Shown one piece after another: positions 1 through 6,662 of a DNA stretch of 10,909 nt. Both the position numbers and the translations under genes were made by a program. The stretch comes from Candidatus Omnitrophota bacterium (GTDB lineage: Bacteria; Omnitrophota; Gorgyraeia; Gorgyraeales; Gorgyraeaceae): assembly GCA_003485765.1 (NCBI GenBank), contig DNHS01000053.1, positions 1-10,909 of the forward strand. Direction: 5' to 3'. Each line of letters starts with the position of its first letter. The first letter of the stretch is position 1. The notes under the pieces are model-generated. The model was not told the DNA's origin, did no database searches, and was given only the letters and a program-made list of their open reading frames with translations.

Positions 1-61
1 AAAAACAGGGTCAGCCACCATTTATTTTATTTGATTTATGTCTATTAGGCATGTTTAAAGC

Positions 62-104
62 CAACAAAAAAGCAACCCCGGCTTTTTAGCGCTAAGGTTG
101 CTTT
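62..104 (-). terminator. Rho-independent terminator of the MNT-HEPN operon
   Basis: Read on the minus strand, the arm AAAGCAACC (complement of 96-104) pairs with GGTTGCTTT (complement of 69-77). A further short GCT/AGC pairing is possible inside the loop. The stem runs straight into a T-rich tract and then GTTGG. It lies about 47 bp past the HEPN stop codon, the right place to end this operon. On the plus strand the stem is not followed by a T-run, so it is assigned to minus only. Confidence 0.75.
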
Positions 105-150
105 AACTGATTTTAGATTCTATTTTTACGAATTGCATGATAAAATTCCT

Positions 151-600
151 TTAAAATAGCCTATTCTGGGATGGTTGGATGTGCATATGCTCTTCTATCC
201 TTTTAATTAATTCCTCAGATCTCATAATACTATTTTTAACTTCTCCCCGTGACTCTGAAAAATCTGCTTCGTATTGTAAAGGATGCCTTTTGCGGCGCAT
301 GCGCTTAAAGCTTTTTGCCAGACTACCGTATTCCTTTCCAAGAATCCTCTCCACGCATTCTGTGATAGTAGCATGGGTATATTTTGCAGTTGGACGAAAA
401 CCGTAATATCTTATAAGGGCGTTACCCGCATGAATAAGCGCGTCATAAGAAGATTTATACGCTGTTACCGGGAATTTATTGAGATTAAACTTAGCAGCTG
501 CTATTTCGTCTTCAGAAAATCGTAAAAATTCAGCAATCTTTTCTTTAGAGGTATGTTCTTTGGCAAGCTGGCCAGACGTTAGCAAGTCATTGAATTCCAT
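151..600 (-). CDS. HEPN domain protein, probable toxin of an MNT-HEPN pair
   Basis: This is a 149-residue, largely alpha-helical, lysine- and arginine-rich protein. HEPN proteins of this kind are RNases whose active site is an R-X4-6-H motif at the dimer interface. Here R100 and H106 in RMRRKRH, followed by PLQY, fit that pattern with five residues between. Y110 may correspond to the tyrosine near the histidine in the HepT group, but the spacing is not the exact R-X4-H-X-Y of that group. The start at 600 lies inside the end of the upstream nucleotidyltransferase gene (14-bp overlap), so the two are cotranscribed and probably translationally coupled. By analogy with characterised MNT-HEPN modules, the neighbour would silence this protein by adding nucleotides to it. 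That role is inferred. A plain HEPN accessory protein without toxicity is possible. Confidence 0.82.
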   Translation of the reverse strand: MEFNDLLTSGQLAKEHTSKEKIAEFLRFSEDEIAAAKFNLNKFPVTAYKSSYDALIHAGNALIRYYGFRPTAKYTHATITECVERILGKEYGSLAKSFKRMRRKRHPLQYEADFSESRGEVKNSIMRSEELIKRIEEHMHIQPSQNRLF

Positions 601-1165
601 TAAGGTTTCCTTTTAATAATATATGCGGCCTTTTAAGAATATTTAGCATAAAAGAATCGCGCTTTTTAATTCTGGCTTTTAATTCATGTTCTGAATAGAT
701 ATTATAATTTATCTCCCGTTGAAGCTTTTTTTCTAATGCATCTAGCTTGTGCATTAATGCATCTTCATCCGGATTTCCTATGATCAGAATATCTATGTCG
801 CTTGCAGCATGAGCCTTATTAACAGCGAAAGACCCATAGATACATGCGCCTGATATTCCTTCTACGCTTTGCACTAATTCTTTTAAACTGCCTTCCACAC
901 CTATAGTTTTAAAAATAATAGACTTTAGTTCTTTATAAAGAGGGTATGTTTTATTAAGCGAGAAATATTTCTGGCGGCCTCGCATATCGCACACAAAGAT
1001 GCCATCTTTAATCAATTTGGCTAATTCTTTGGAAAGGTTTCCAGGATCATCGCGTAAAAGAGAGGCAGTCTCTCGTAAATAAAGATGCGCGTCCTGATTT
1101 GTAAAAAAATAGGAGAGAATTTTCTGGCGCAATCTAGATCTTGTTATTTCTAATAAGGTAACCAT
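587..1165 (-). CDS. Winged-helix MNT nucleotidyltransferase, probable antitoxin and autoregulator
   Basis: This 192-residue protein has two parts. Residues 1 to about 75 look like a winged helix-turn-helix: a helix-rich start, the recognition-like stretch RDDPGNLSKELAKLIKDG, then a wing containing RGRQKYFSL. Residues about 100-190 form a minimal nucleotidyltransferase (MNT) domain with the signature GSFA (111-114) followed by SDID (122-125); D123 and D125 are the expected metal-binding aspartates. In MNT-HEPN modules this enzyme AMPylates the HEPN partner and so neutralises it. The extra DNA-binding domain suggests that it also controls its own promoter, which carries repeated ATTGTTGTA boxes. 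It is the first gene of the operon and overlaps the HEPN gene by 14 bp. The start has no visible Shine-Dalgarno sequence and lies only about 12 nt from the predicted transcription start. The MNT fold is clear; the antitoxin role is inferred. Confidence 0.85.
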   Translation of the reverse strand: MVTLLEITRSRLRQKILSYFFTNQDAHLYLRETASLLRDDPGNLSKELAKLIKDGIFVCDMRGRQKYFSLNKTYPLYKELKSIIFKTIGVEGSLKELVQSVEGISGACIYGSFAVNKAHAASDIDILIIGNPDEDALMHKLDALEKKLQREINYNIYSEHELKARIKKRDSFMLNILKRPHILLKGNLNGIQ

Positions 1166-1177
1166 ATATGTATTTTA

Positions 1178-1213
1178 TACAACAATTGTAGTATGAATTT
1201 ACAACAATGTCAA
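1178..1213 (-). promoter_or_regulatory. Promoter and candidate operator of the MNT-HEPN operon
   Basis: On the minus strand a perfect -35 box TTGACA (complement of 1208-1213) is separated by 17 bp from a -10 box TACAAT (complement of 1185-1190). Two exact copies of ATTGTTGTA (complements of 1178-1186 and 1200-1208) sit 22 bp apart, close to two helical turns. One overlaps the -10 box and the other touches the -35 box. The downstream copy is part of the palindrome TACAA-CAA-TTGTA (plus strand, 1178-1190). The boxes are placed where a bound repressor would block RNA polymerase, and the winged-helix MNT protein is the obvious candidate ligand. Confidence 0.65.
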
Positions 1214-1252
1214 TTCTTTTCTATGCCCGCCCCTGTTTCATCAAAATTGATT

Positions 1253-1900
1253 TTAACGAGGCCCAAAAATGGCTGTTCCTATCCTTACGATATTTGCGCC
1301 TTCCTGGATAGCTATCTGGTAGGAATCGCTCATGCCCATAGAGAGATATTTTATATCTAAGTTTAATTTTATTTTATCGAAAAGCGCTTTTGTATCTTTG
1401 AAATACGGCCTGTAGTCTTCCGGGTTCTTAAGCGCAGGGCCCATTGTCATGAGGCCTGTTAACTTTATATTTTTTAATTCCAGGATATGGCGGGCGAGGA
1501 TTTCTACGTCTTCAGGCAATGCGCCGGATTTATTTTTTTCTTTGGCTGAATTAACCTCTATAAAAACTTCCATTATTTTATTTATTGCGGCTGAGGATTT
1601 ATCTATAGCTTGGGCTATTTTAATTGAATCTACTGTTTCTATCACGTCAAAAAATTTAACCGCCCTTTTGGCCTTATTTTTTTGGAGATGGCCTATAAAA
1701 TGCCATTTAACTTTTCCGCCGCCGATTATGCTGAATTTTTCTTCGGCTTCTTGCGTATAATTTTCGCCAAATATTTTTACGCCGCCTTCTATTGCCTCTA
1801 AAATCTCGTCTACGCTTCGGCCTTTAGCAGCAGCCACGAGTTCTACATGGCTCGGAAACCCTCTCAATATATTTTGAATATTATTTTTTATCCCTGCCAT
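1253..1900 (-). CDS. yggS: YggS/PLPBP family pyridoxal-phosphate-binding protein
   Basis: This 215-residue protein has the alanine-racemase-N-terminal (fold type III) barrel. YggS/PLPBP proteins bind PLP without a firmly assigned reaction and keep vitamin B6 and amino or keto acid pools balanced in the cytoplasm. Lys26 in LVAAAKGRS is the expected PLP lysine. FGENYTQE, KWHFIGHLQKNKAK and the C-terminal SMGMSDSYQIAIQEG and VRIGTAIFGPR blocks are family hallmarks. It is slightly shorter than typical members (about 225-235), mainly because of a short N-terminus, and looks intact. Its start lies 20 bp inside the end of the upstream radical SAM gene, so it is the second gene of a two-gene operon. 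No convincing terminator follows; only a 5-bp hairpin (ATCAA/TTGAT) is visible, and the MNT promoter begins within 100 bp. Confidence 0.95.
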   Translation of the reverse strand: MAGIKNNIQNILRGFPSHVELVAAAKGRSVDEILEAIEGGVKIFGENYTQEAEEKFSIIGGGKVKWHFIGHLQKNKAKRAVKFFDVIETVDSIKIAQAIDKSSAAINKIMEVFIEVNSAKEKNKSGALPEDVEILARHILELKNIKLTGLMTMGPALKNPEDYRPYFKDTKALFDKIKLNLDIKYLSMGMSDSYQIAIQEGANIVRIGTAIFGPR

Positions 1901-2660
1901 GTCTTTTTTCAGCGCTCTCTTTATCCATGGCCTTTACTTCTTTTCTCTTGGCCCAATATACATAATTTACAGACATGCCATTAAAATACTTCTTTATAGT
2001 ATCCATCTCAGGCTTTGAAAGAGGCTTTTCAGAGCACTCCCTTAAGGGGGTGTTGAGCTGGACCTCTTTTATGCCGAGCTTTTTCGCCATCTTTACTATC
2101 TCTTTTGCGTACGACTTATTTTTCCCAACAAACATAATCTGAAGCGCTAATCTTCCTTTATAGATTTCGCTGAATCTTTTTATACCTTTTACAACATCTC
2201 CGAATCTTATGCCCGGGTCAGGCCTGTTTATCTCTCTGAAAAGATCCTCCGCATTGGCGTCCAGCTTCATAAGAACAAAATCCGCCAGTAAAAGGTCCTC
2301 CTGCACATCGCTTTTATTTATCAAAGAGGCGTTGGTTATGACAGCGATTTTTTCTTTTCTTATTTTTCTGATGCGCTTTATAATATCGCCCAGATTTTTA
2401 GCCAGGGTGGGCTCCCCGTTTCCTGAAAAAGTAATATAGTCTATTTTTACGTTTTTAGGCAGGGCTAAAATCTCCTTAGCTATAGCTTCTTTGGAAACAA
2501 AGACTTTTCTTCCTGAATTAAAAAGTTTGGTCTCGCCTATCTGGCAATAGGAACAGTCAAACGTGCATATCTTATCTGTCTGGGATAATGGGTCCACGCC
2601 AAGAGACCTTCCGAGCCTCCAGGAAAACACCGGTCCATAAATGTACTTGAATTTCTTCAT
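1881..2660 (-). CDS. COG0731-type radical SAM protein (wyosine-synthetase-like family)
   Basis: This is a 259-residue radical SAM enzyme. It opens with the family block YGPVFSWRLGRSLGVD, then has the 4Fe-4S cysteines C32, C36 and C39 in CTFDCSYCQ. The SAM-binding motif SGNGEPT, the VITNASL strand and the NRPDPG segment follow. This is the layout of the COG0731 group, whose archaeal members include Tyw1/Taw1-like tRNA wyosine enzymes. Bacterial members mostly have no proven substrate, so I do not assign one. The C-terminus is a charged, basic tail (KESAEKRHGRDKK). An upstream in-frame ATG at 2789 would add 43 residues that do not fit the family and would run through the divergent gene, so I chose the ATG at 2660, just before the conserved block. 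The gene overlaps yggS by 20 bp. Confidence 0.88.
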   Translation of the reverse strand: MKKFKYIYGPVFSWRLGRSLGVDPLSQTDKICTFDCSYCQIGETKLFNSGRKVFVSKEAIAKEILALPKNVKIDYITFSGNGEPTLAKNLGDIIKRIRKIRKEKIAVITNASLINKSDVQEDLLLADFVLMKLDANAEDLFREINRPDPGIRFGDVVKGIKRFSEIYKGRLALQIMFVGKNKSYAKEIVKMAKKLGIKEVQLNTPLRECSEKPLSKPEMDTIKKYFNGMSVNYVYWAKRKEVKAMDKESAEKRHGRDKK

Positions 2661-2675
2661 ATTTTCTATTATAAC
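2647..2675 (+). promoter_or_regulatory. Candidate promoter of the DJ-1 family gene
   Basis: TTGAAT (2647-2652) and TATAAC (2670-2675) are 17 bp apart on the plus strand. The -10 overlaps the minus-strand TATAAT of the divergent operon, and the -35 lies inside the radical SAM coding region. Transcription would start near 2682, leaving a very short leader. An alternative -10, TATTAT (2667-2672), would leave a slightly longer leader. Confidence 0.4.
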
Positions 2676-2676
2676 A
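2668..2676 (-). promoter_or_regulatory. Extended -10 promoter of the radical SAM-yggS operon
   Basis: The minus strand reads TGTTATAAT, a perfect extended -10 (TGnTATAAT), at the complement of 2668-2676. Its downstream end is 7 bp from the ATG at 2660. Transcription would begin about 6-7 nt after the -10 box, giving a leaderless or nearly leaderless mRNA. This agrees with the lack of any Shine-Dalgarno sequence before that ATG. No good -35 is seen, which extended -10 promoters can tolerate. Confidence 0.6.
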
Positions 2677-2691
2677 TACTTGGAGGTGAAT

Positions 2692-3243
2692 ATGGCGAAA
2701 AAAGCTATTATAATACTTGCGACAGGATTTGAGGAGATAGAGGCGGCTAGTGCAATTGACATACTCAGAAGGGCTGGAATAGAAACCACAGTCGCCGGGC
2801 TTGACGGTATAAATATTACCGGCTCGCACGGAATAACAATAGCTGCGGATAAAAAATTAAGCGATCTAAAGCCGGATTTTGATGTCGTGATTCTTCCCGG
2901 AGGAATGCCGGGTACACTGCATCTTCACAATTCAAGTGAGGTGAACAATTTTATCAAGGATATGAATTCTAGAGGCGCTTTAATCGCAGGTATATGTGCA
3001 GCGCCAAGCGTGGTCATGGCGCCGATAGGCCTTCTGGATAATAAAACCGCCACGTGTTATCCGGGAAGCCAAATTGATTTCGCAAAAAGCACAAAATACA
3101 AAAATAAGGCTGTTGTGGTGGATGGGAATATTATAACTAGCCAAGGGCCGGCTACTGCGATGGAATTTGCTTTCGCTATAGTTGAAAAGCTTATAGGCAA
3201 GGATGCTGTTAAAAAACTGAAGAAACACACGCTGGCAGATTAA
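2692..3243 (+). CDS. DJ-1/PfpI superfamily protein (YajL/ThiJ-like)
   Basis: This 183-residue protein is full length for the DJ-1 clade and has a class I glutamine-amidotransferase-like fold. The nucleophile elbow AGICAAP carries Cys102, and Glu17 in GFEEIEA matches the glutamate that hydrogen-bonds the oxidation-sensitive cysteine in DJ-1 and YajL. PGGMPG and the late GPATAMEFAFAIVEKL helix are also typical. Members have been linked to oxidative-stress protection and to glyoxalase or deglycase activity; the physiological reaction is disputed, so I give no precise one. The start at 2692 is fixed by the Shine-Dalgarno GGAGGT (2682-2687) five bases upstream; an earlier in-frame ATG at 2641 would add 17 hydrophobic residues absent from the family. 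It diverges from the radical SAM-yggS operon and converges on baiN with a 22-bp gap. Confidence 0.93.
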   Translation: MAKKAIIILATGFEEIEAASAIDILRRAGIETTVAGLDGINITGSHGITIAADKKLSDLKPDFDVVILPGGMPGTLHLHNSSEVNNFIKDMNSRGALIAGICAAPSVVMAPIGLLDNKTATCYPGSQIDFAKSTKYKNKAVVVDGNIITSQGPATAMEFAFAIVEKLIGKDAVKKLKKHTLAD

Positions 3244-3265
3244 TCCTTCAACGCGCTTTGTTTAA

Positions 3266-4501
3266 TCAGGATAAATTCCCGCCTGCTGTCCAGCCTGTTG
3301 AAAAAGCCGCCTGCAGGTTATATCCGCCTGTCTTTCCGTCTATGTCAATCAATTCTCCTGCAAAATAAAGCCCCTTTATAATTTTAGATTCCATGGTTTT
3401 TGGATCTATCTCTTTTACGGATACGCCGCCGCATGTAACCATCGCCTCCTGTATTGGCCGCACAGATTCTACATTCAATCTAAATCCTTTTAATTTTTCT
3501 AGAATGGCTTTTATTTCTTCTTTGGAAACCTGGTTCAATTTTTTATCCGGATCCATAGGCATGGCCTTTAGGAATATTTTTACCAGTCTGGCAGGCATAA
3601 ATTCTTTCAGGGTATTGCTTATTTTTCTGGCAGGGTTGGTTTTCAATTCCTCATGGAAAAGCAGCTCCAATTCGTGATGGTTTAGGCCCGGCTTAAAATC
3701 TACTGAAAGAAAAACCCTTTTTCCTGAAACCAGCGCATCGTATACTATATGGCTCATATGAAGTATAACCGGCCCTGATATTCCAAAATGCGTGAATATC
3801 ATTTCCCCGCGGTCTTTATGAATAAGCTTGTCGCCTGAGTAAACGCTGACCCCTGCGTCTTCAAATGACACGCCCTGCCACTCTTTTAAAAAATTAGTTT
3901 TTAATATAATTCCTGTGAGGCCTGGTTTTGGCTTTATTACAGCGTGGCCTAATTTTTTTGCAATATGAAAACCAAATCCTGTAGAGCCTGTCTGGGGATA
4001 AGAAAGCCCGCCTGTAGCGAGTATTACTTTTTTTGCGCTGTATATAGAGTTGTCTTTTGTAGCGATTTCAAAAATATCTCCCTGTTTTACTATATCGAAA
4101 ACCTCTTTTCTGTATAAAATCTGGCACCTTGAATCTTTAACATATTTTACAAGTATATGGAGCACGTCCTCTGCTCTGTCGGTAATCGGAAAAACCTTAC
4201 CGCTTGGCTCTACTTTAAAATCAAGGCCTCTTTTTCTGAAAAATCTTAAAAGCTCTTTATTAAAAAATGCGCTGAAGGCGTTTCTTAAAAATTTTCCTGA
4301 TTCTGAAAAATTATTTATGAAATCTTCCGCGCTTTCGCAGTTATTTGTGATATTGCATCTGGAGTTTCCGGATAAGAGCAGTTTTTTGCCGGAGGAATCT
4401 GTTTTTTCAAGGAGAAGGGTTTTATTGCCGATTTCGGCTGAGCGGCCTGCTGCCATCATACCGGCCGGGCCGGCGCCTATAACTATTACGTCAAACATCA
4501 T
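3266..4501 (-). CDS. baiN: BaiN/YhiN (HI0933) family FAD-dependent flavoprotein
   Basis: This 411-residue flavoprotein has an N-terminal Rossmann FAD site GAGPAG (9-14) and then the hallmark KKLLLSGNSRCNITN. The mid-protein block GGLSYPQTGSTGFGF and the C-terminal VTCGGVSVKEIDPKTMES and GLYFAGELIDIDGKTGGYN blocks follow. This is the full domain order of the COG2081 group. Only some gut members have a reported role in bile-acid reduction; for most the substrate is unknown, so the baiN name denotes family, not function. Its ATG (4501-4499) overlaps the maf stop as ATGA, and a second ATG follows at once, so initiation probably depends on translation of maf. It ends the minus-strand operon homospermidine synthase 1-maf-baiN. 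I see no clear terminator before the convergent DJ-1 gene. Confidence 0.93.
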   Translation of the reverse strand: MMFDVIVIGAGPAGMMAAGRSAEIGNKTLLLEKTDSSGKKLLLSGNSRCNITNNCESAEDFINNFSESGKFLRNAFSAFFNKELLRFFRKRGLDFKVEPSGKVFPITDRAEDVLHILVKYVKDSRCQILYRKEVFDIVKQGDIFEIATKDNSIYSAKKVILATGGLSYPQTGSTGFGFHIAKKLGHAVIKPKPGLTGIILKTNFLKEWQGVSFEDAGVSVYSGDKLIHKDRGEMIFTHFGISGPVILHMSHIVYDALVSGKRVFLSVDFKPGLNHHELELLFHEELKTNPARKISNTLKEFMPARLVKIFLKAMPMDPDKKLNQVSKEEIKAILEKLKGFRLNVESVRPIQEAMVTCGGVSVKEIDPKTMESKIIKGLYFAGELIDIDGKTGGYNLQAAFSTGWTAGGNLS

Positions 4502-5085
4502 GCCCTGATTTCTTTTAAAATATCAACGCCTAGTTTTCCAAACATCTCTTTTAACTTAGCTGTAGGAAGGCCGAGCACATTAAAATAAGAACCTTTTATG
4601 TCGTCAAAGATAAACGAACCAACGCCTTCTATTGAAAATCCGCCTGCTTTGTCATACGGCCCAAGCAATTTAAAATATCCCGGAATCTCTTTATCCTTAA
4701 GTTTTTTCACGGTTACAAGAGACTTTTCGTAGTCTGAGATCAGGTTTTCTTTTTTCACATCTATCACGCAAAGCCCGGTATAGACTGAAATGGTCTTGCC
4801 TGACATCTCTCTTAACATATTTTTGGCGTGGCTTGCGTTCCTGGGTTTGCCGATTATCTTCTTTCCCAATAAAACAACTGTATCTGCGCCTATTACATAT
4901 CCTGATTTAACCTTTTTAGATACAGCCTCTGCCTTTATGCGAGCATTTATCATTGCCACTTGCTCAGGAAGCCTGCTGATAGTCATATACTCTGTGGCAT
5001 TGCTTGGAACCACGCGATGTTTTATACCGCACGAAGCCAGAATCTCGTGTCTTCTCTTTGAATTAGATGCCAGTATAATATTCAT
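4498..5085 (-). CDS. maf: Maf family nucleoside-triphosphate pyrophosphatase
   Basis: This 195-residue protein is of normal Maf length. Maf enzymes hydrolyse non-canonical or modified nucleoside triphosphates (and dTTP/UTP or CTP, depending on subgroup) to the monophosphate plus pyrophosphate in the cytoplasm. Visible motifs are LASNSKRRHEIL near the start (the S-x-RR signature), GADTVV with D68, IIGKP, and the late DKAGGFSIEG and GSYFNVLGLP blocks. The start ATG (5085) overlaps the stop of the upstream homospermidine synthase as ATGA, and its own stop overlaps baiN the same way, so the three genes are probably translationally coupled. Maf has no obvious tie to polyamines; its presence may only reflect operon packing. 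Assignment to the family is firm; I do not assign the nucleotide-specificity subgroup. Confidence 0.95.
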   Translation of the reverse strand: MNIILASNSKRRHEILASCGIKHRVVPSNATEYMTISRLPEQVAMINARIKAEAVSKKVKSGYVIGADTVVLLGKKIIGKPRNASHAKNMLREMSGKTISVYTGLCVIDVKKENLISDYEKSLVTVKKLKDKEIPGYFKLLGPYDKAGGFSIEGVGSFIFDDIKGSYFNVLGLPTAKLKEMFGKLGVDILKEIRA

Positions 5086-6539
5086 GGTTTAAATAGAAAG
5101 TTTTTAAAAACCCATGGGGTTTTTTTGTCAAGATATGCGTCTGGATTTTCTTTGAAGAATACCTGGTAGTTTTTGAATGGAGTCCAATCTGAAGGTTCTG
5201 ATATTAATTTTCCTAGATATGGTTTTGCTATCTTTAATATATATTCGTGTGGCAGTTCATCAGGTTCTAATACACCTTGATTAGGATTTTCTATAGCCCA
5301 CATAATGCCTGATACTACTCCTATGGCCACCTGCAGTGTAGTGGCATTCTGATGTTTTATTAATTTTCTGGATTCTCCTATGCTCAGCATACTGCCTGTC
5401 CACCAGGAGTTATACCTATGACCCATTATAAGCGCGCCCAGAGTATCAGAGCCGCTGATTATTTCGTCGTTCATAATACGCGTCTTGGGCTGTAATTCGT
5501 AATTCCTGCACCTGAGTTCGTAAAGCGAGGAAAGCGTTTCATCACAAGGCATATAAGCGTAATGAACAGTAGGCCTGTACACAGCTCTTCCCTTTCTCCA
5601 TACAGTAAGCCTGTCTGAAATTGTAAATGCCTCTGCATGCCTTATGACCATGCCGACTACTTCGCCGTAAGGAGCCCATGACCTTACCCATGTATTCATT
5701 CCCATGCGCGAAAGAAATATCTGGTTTCTAGGGCCTACTTCAGGTACATTGGCAAGCTCTGGAAGCTTGTTCTCGTGCGTACCCCATCCTATCTCAGCAG
5801 GAGAAATCCCCTCTTCTCTAAGGCCTTCTATGCTCCATGTGCCTACAAATTCGTCTACTTGTTTCGGCTTATCTGTTATCTGAGTGTCTCGCTCGCTTAT
5901 ATGTATAACCTTTATGCCAAGTTTCATGCTCAGCTCAGGAAACTTCTCCTCTTTTATAAAATGCTCGATGATCTTTTCGTCTTTTTTTGAGACAACCTTA
6001 TCCTTTAAAACCATGGAGGCAATATCAATAATGCCTCTTTTTGTAAAATGCGAAATTAGGCCGGGATTTGCTCCGTGGTTCAAAACAGCAGTTGTAGCTT
6101 TATGGTAATTATCCCACCTGGAAATCAATTTCCATATTTCCATCTGTTTATAATAGAGGGATTTTTCAAAAGGAGTTTTCTTGTCTATATTGGCATACGG
6201 GTCCCACTCTTCTACTGATGTATTAACATACAATACTTTATTTTCGTGGCACCAGTTAAGCATGCTCACAGAGTCTATATTCCAGGCAAGGTCTACCACG
6301 AGCCCGCCCGGAGACACGTGCCTGGAAAGGGTCCTTGCTATATTAACAGGCGTAACCCTTTCCTGAAAATATTTCACGCCCTTCTTTATCCAAGGATCTA
6401 ATTCTTCGCGCTTATCTACAAAATCTATTACAGTGATATCTTTATAAGATACGCTGATGTGTTTTACCAGAAGCGGCAATGCGCATCTTCCCACTGCGCC
6501 GTGGCCTATCATGAGGATTTTATTTTTAAATTTTATCAT
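5082..6539 (-). CDS. hss: Homospermidine synthase, copy 1
   Basis: This is a 485-residue bacterial-type homospermidine synthase with a saccharopine-dehydrogenase-like fold. These NAD-dependent cytoplasmic enzymes join the aminobutyl group of one putrescine to another, releasing ammonia. The Rossmann motif GHGAVG is at 12-17. The signature NHGANPG (154-160), SERDTQITDKPKQVDEF, TWSIEG, RHAEAF and the C-terminal HRYNSWWTGS and NATTLQVA blocks are all present. E216, W235, E243 and H301 seem to match the substrate-channel residues described for the Blastochloris viridis enzyme (compared from memory). The length is close to the family's and nothing is missing. It is first in an operon with maf and baiN, starts from its own TTGACA promoter with a very short leader, and lies back to back with a second, diverged copy. 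Whether both copies make homospermidine is unknown. Confidence 0.93.
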   Translation of the reverse strand: MIKFKNKILMIGHGAVGRCALPLLVKHISVSYKDITVIDFVDKREELDPWIKKGVKYFQERVTPVNIARTLSRHVSPGGLVVDLAWNIDSVSMLNWCHENKVLYVNTSVEEWDPYANIDKKTPFEKSLYYKQMEIWKLISRWDNYHKATTAVLNHGANPGLISHFTKRGIIDIASMVLKDKVVSKKDEKIIEHFIKEEKFPELSMKLGIKVIHISERDTQITDKPKQVDEFVGTWSIEGLREEGISPAEIGWGTHENKLPELANVPEVGPRNQIFLSRMGMNTWVRSWAPYGEVVGMVIRHAEAFTISDRLTVWRKGRAVYRPTVHYAYMPCDETLSSLYELRCRNYELQPKTRIMNDEIISGSDTLGALIMGHRYNSWWTGSMLSIGESRKLIKHQNATTLQVAIGVVSGIMWAIENPNQGVLEPDELPHEYILKIAKPYLGKLISEPSDWTPFKNYQVFFKENPDAYLDKKTPWVFKNFLFKP

Positions 6540-6553
6540 AATTTTCTTTATTC

Positions 6554-6582
6554 AGTTTACAACAACTCCACGTTTATGTCAA
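6554..6582 (-). promoter_or_regulatory. Promoter of the homospermidine synthase 1-maf-baiN operon
   Basis: On the minus strand TTGACA (complement of 6577-6582) and TAAACT (complement of 6554-6559) are 17 bp apart. The -10 ends 15 bp from the ATG at 6539, so the leader would be about 8 nt with no Shine-Dalgarno sequence. Confidence 0.55.
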
Positions 6583-6600
6583 ACATAGTAAAAATTTTAT

Positions 6601-6628
6601 TTGATAAAAAATTTTTTTTTGATAGAAT
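6601..6628 (+). promoter_or_regulatory. Candidate promoter of the homospermidine synthase 2-decarboxylase operon
   Basis: TTGATA (6601-6606) and TAGAAT (6623-6628) are 16 bp apart with an A/T-tract spacer. Transcription from about 6635 would give a leader near 28 nt that contains the strong Shine-Dalgarno GGGAGGT (6653-6659) before the GTG start. An alternative pair is TTGATA (6619-6624) with TATACT (6643-6648), but it would start transcription inside the ribosome site. The whole 6540-6662 region is very AT-rich and holds the back-to-back promoters of both synthase operons. Confidence 0.45.
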
Positions 6629-6662
6629 GGGTTTGTACATTTTATACTACGAGGGAGGTATA

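Noticed and set aside
62..104. The hairpin near the left edge as a riboswitch or small RNA
   Set aside because: No conserved aptamer sequence is recognisable. A simple stem followed by a T-run just past an operon end is explained by a terminator.
1198..1207. The string TTTACAACAA shared by the MNT promoter and the synthase 1 promoter (6556-6565) as a common operator
   Set aside because: It is a single 10-bp AT-rich match placed differently relative to the -10 and -35 boxes; chance similarity is more likely.
2661..2789. N-terminal extension of the radical SAM protein from the ATG at 2789
   Set aside because: The 43 extra residues are low-complexity and hydrophobic, overlap the divergent DJ-1 gene, and precede the family's usual N-terminal block YGPVxSWRLGRSLGVD.
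6459..6662. Longer start of homospermidine synthase 2 (ATG 6459 or ATG 6627)
   Set aside because: These starts lack ribosome sites and the first runs antisense through copy 1. The GTG at 6663 has GGGAGGT and matches the start of copy 1.
6540..6662. A hidden small gene between the two synthases
   Set aside because: The 123 bp are very AT-rich, contain recognisable promoter boxes for both sides, and show no short frame with a plausible ribosome site and protein-like composition.
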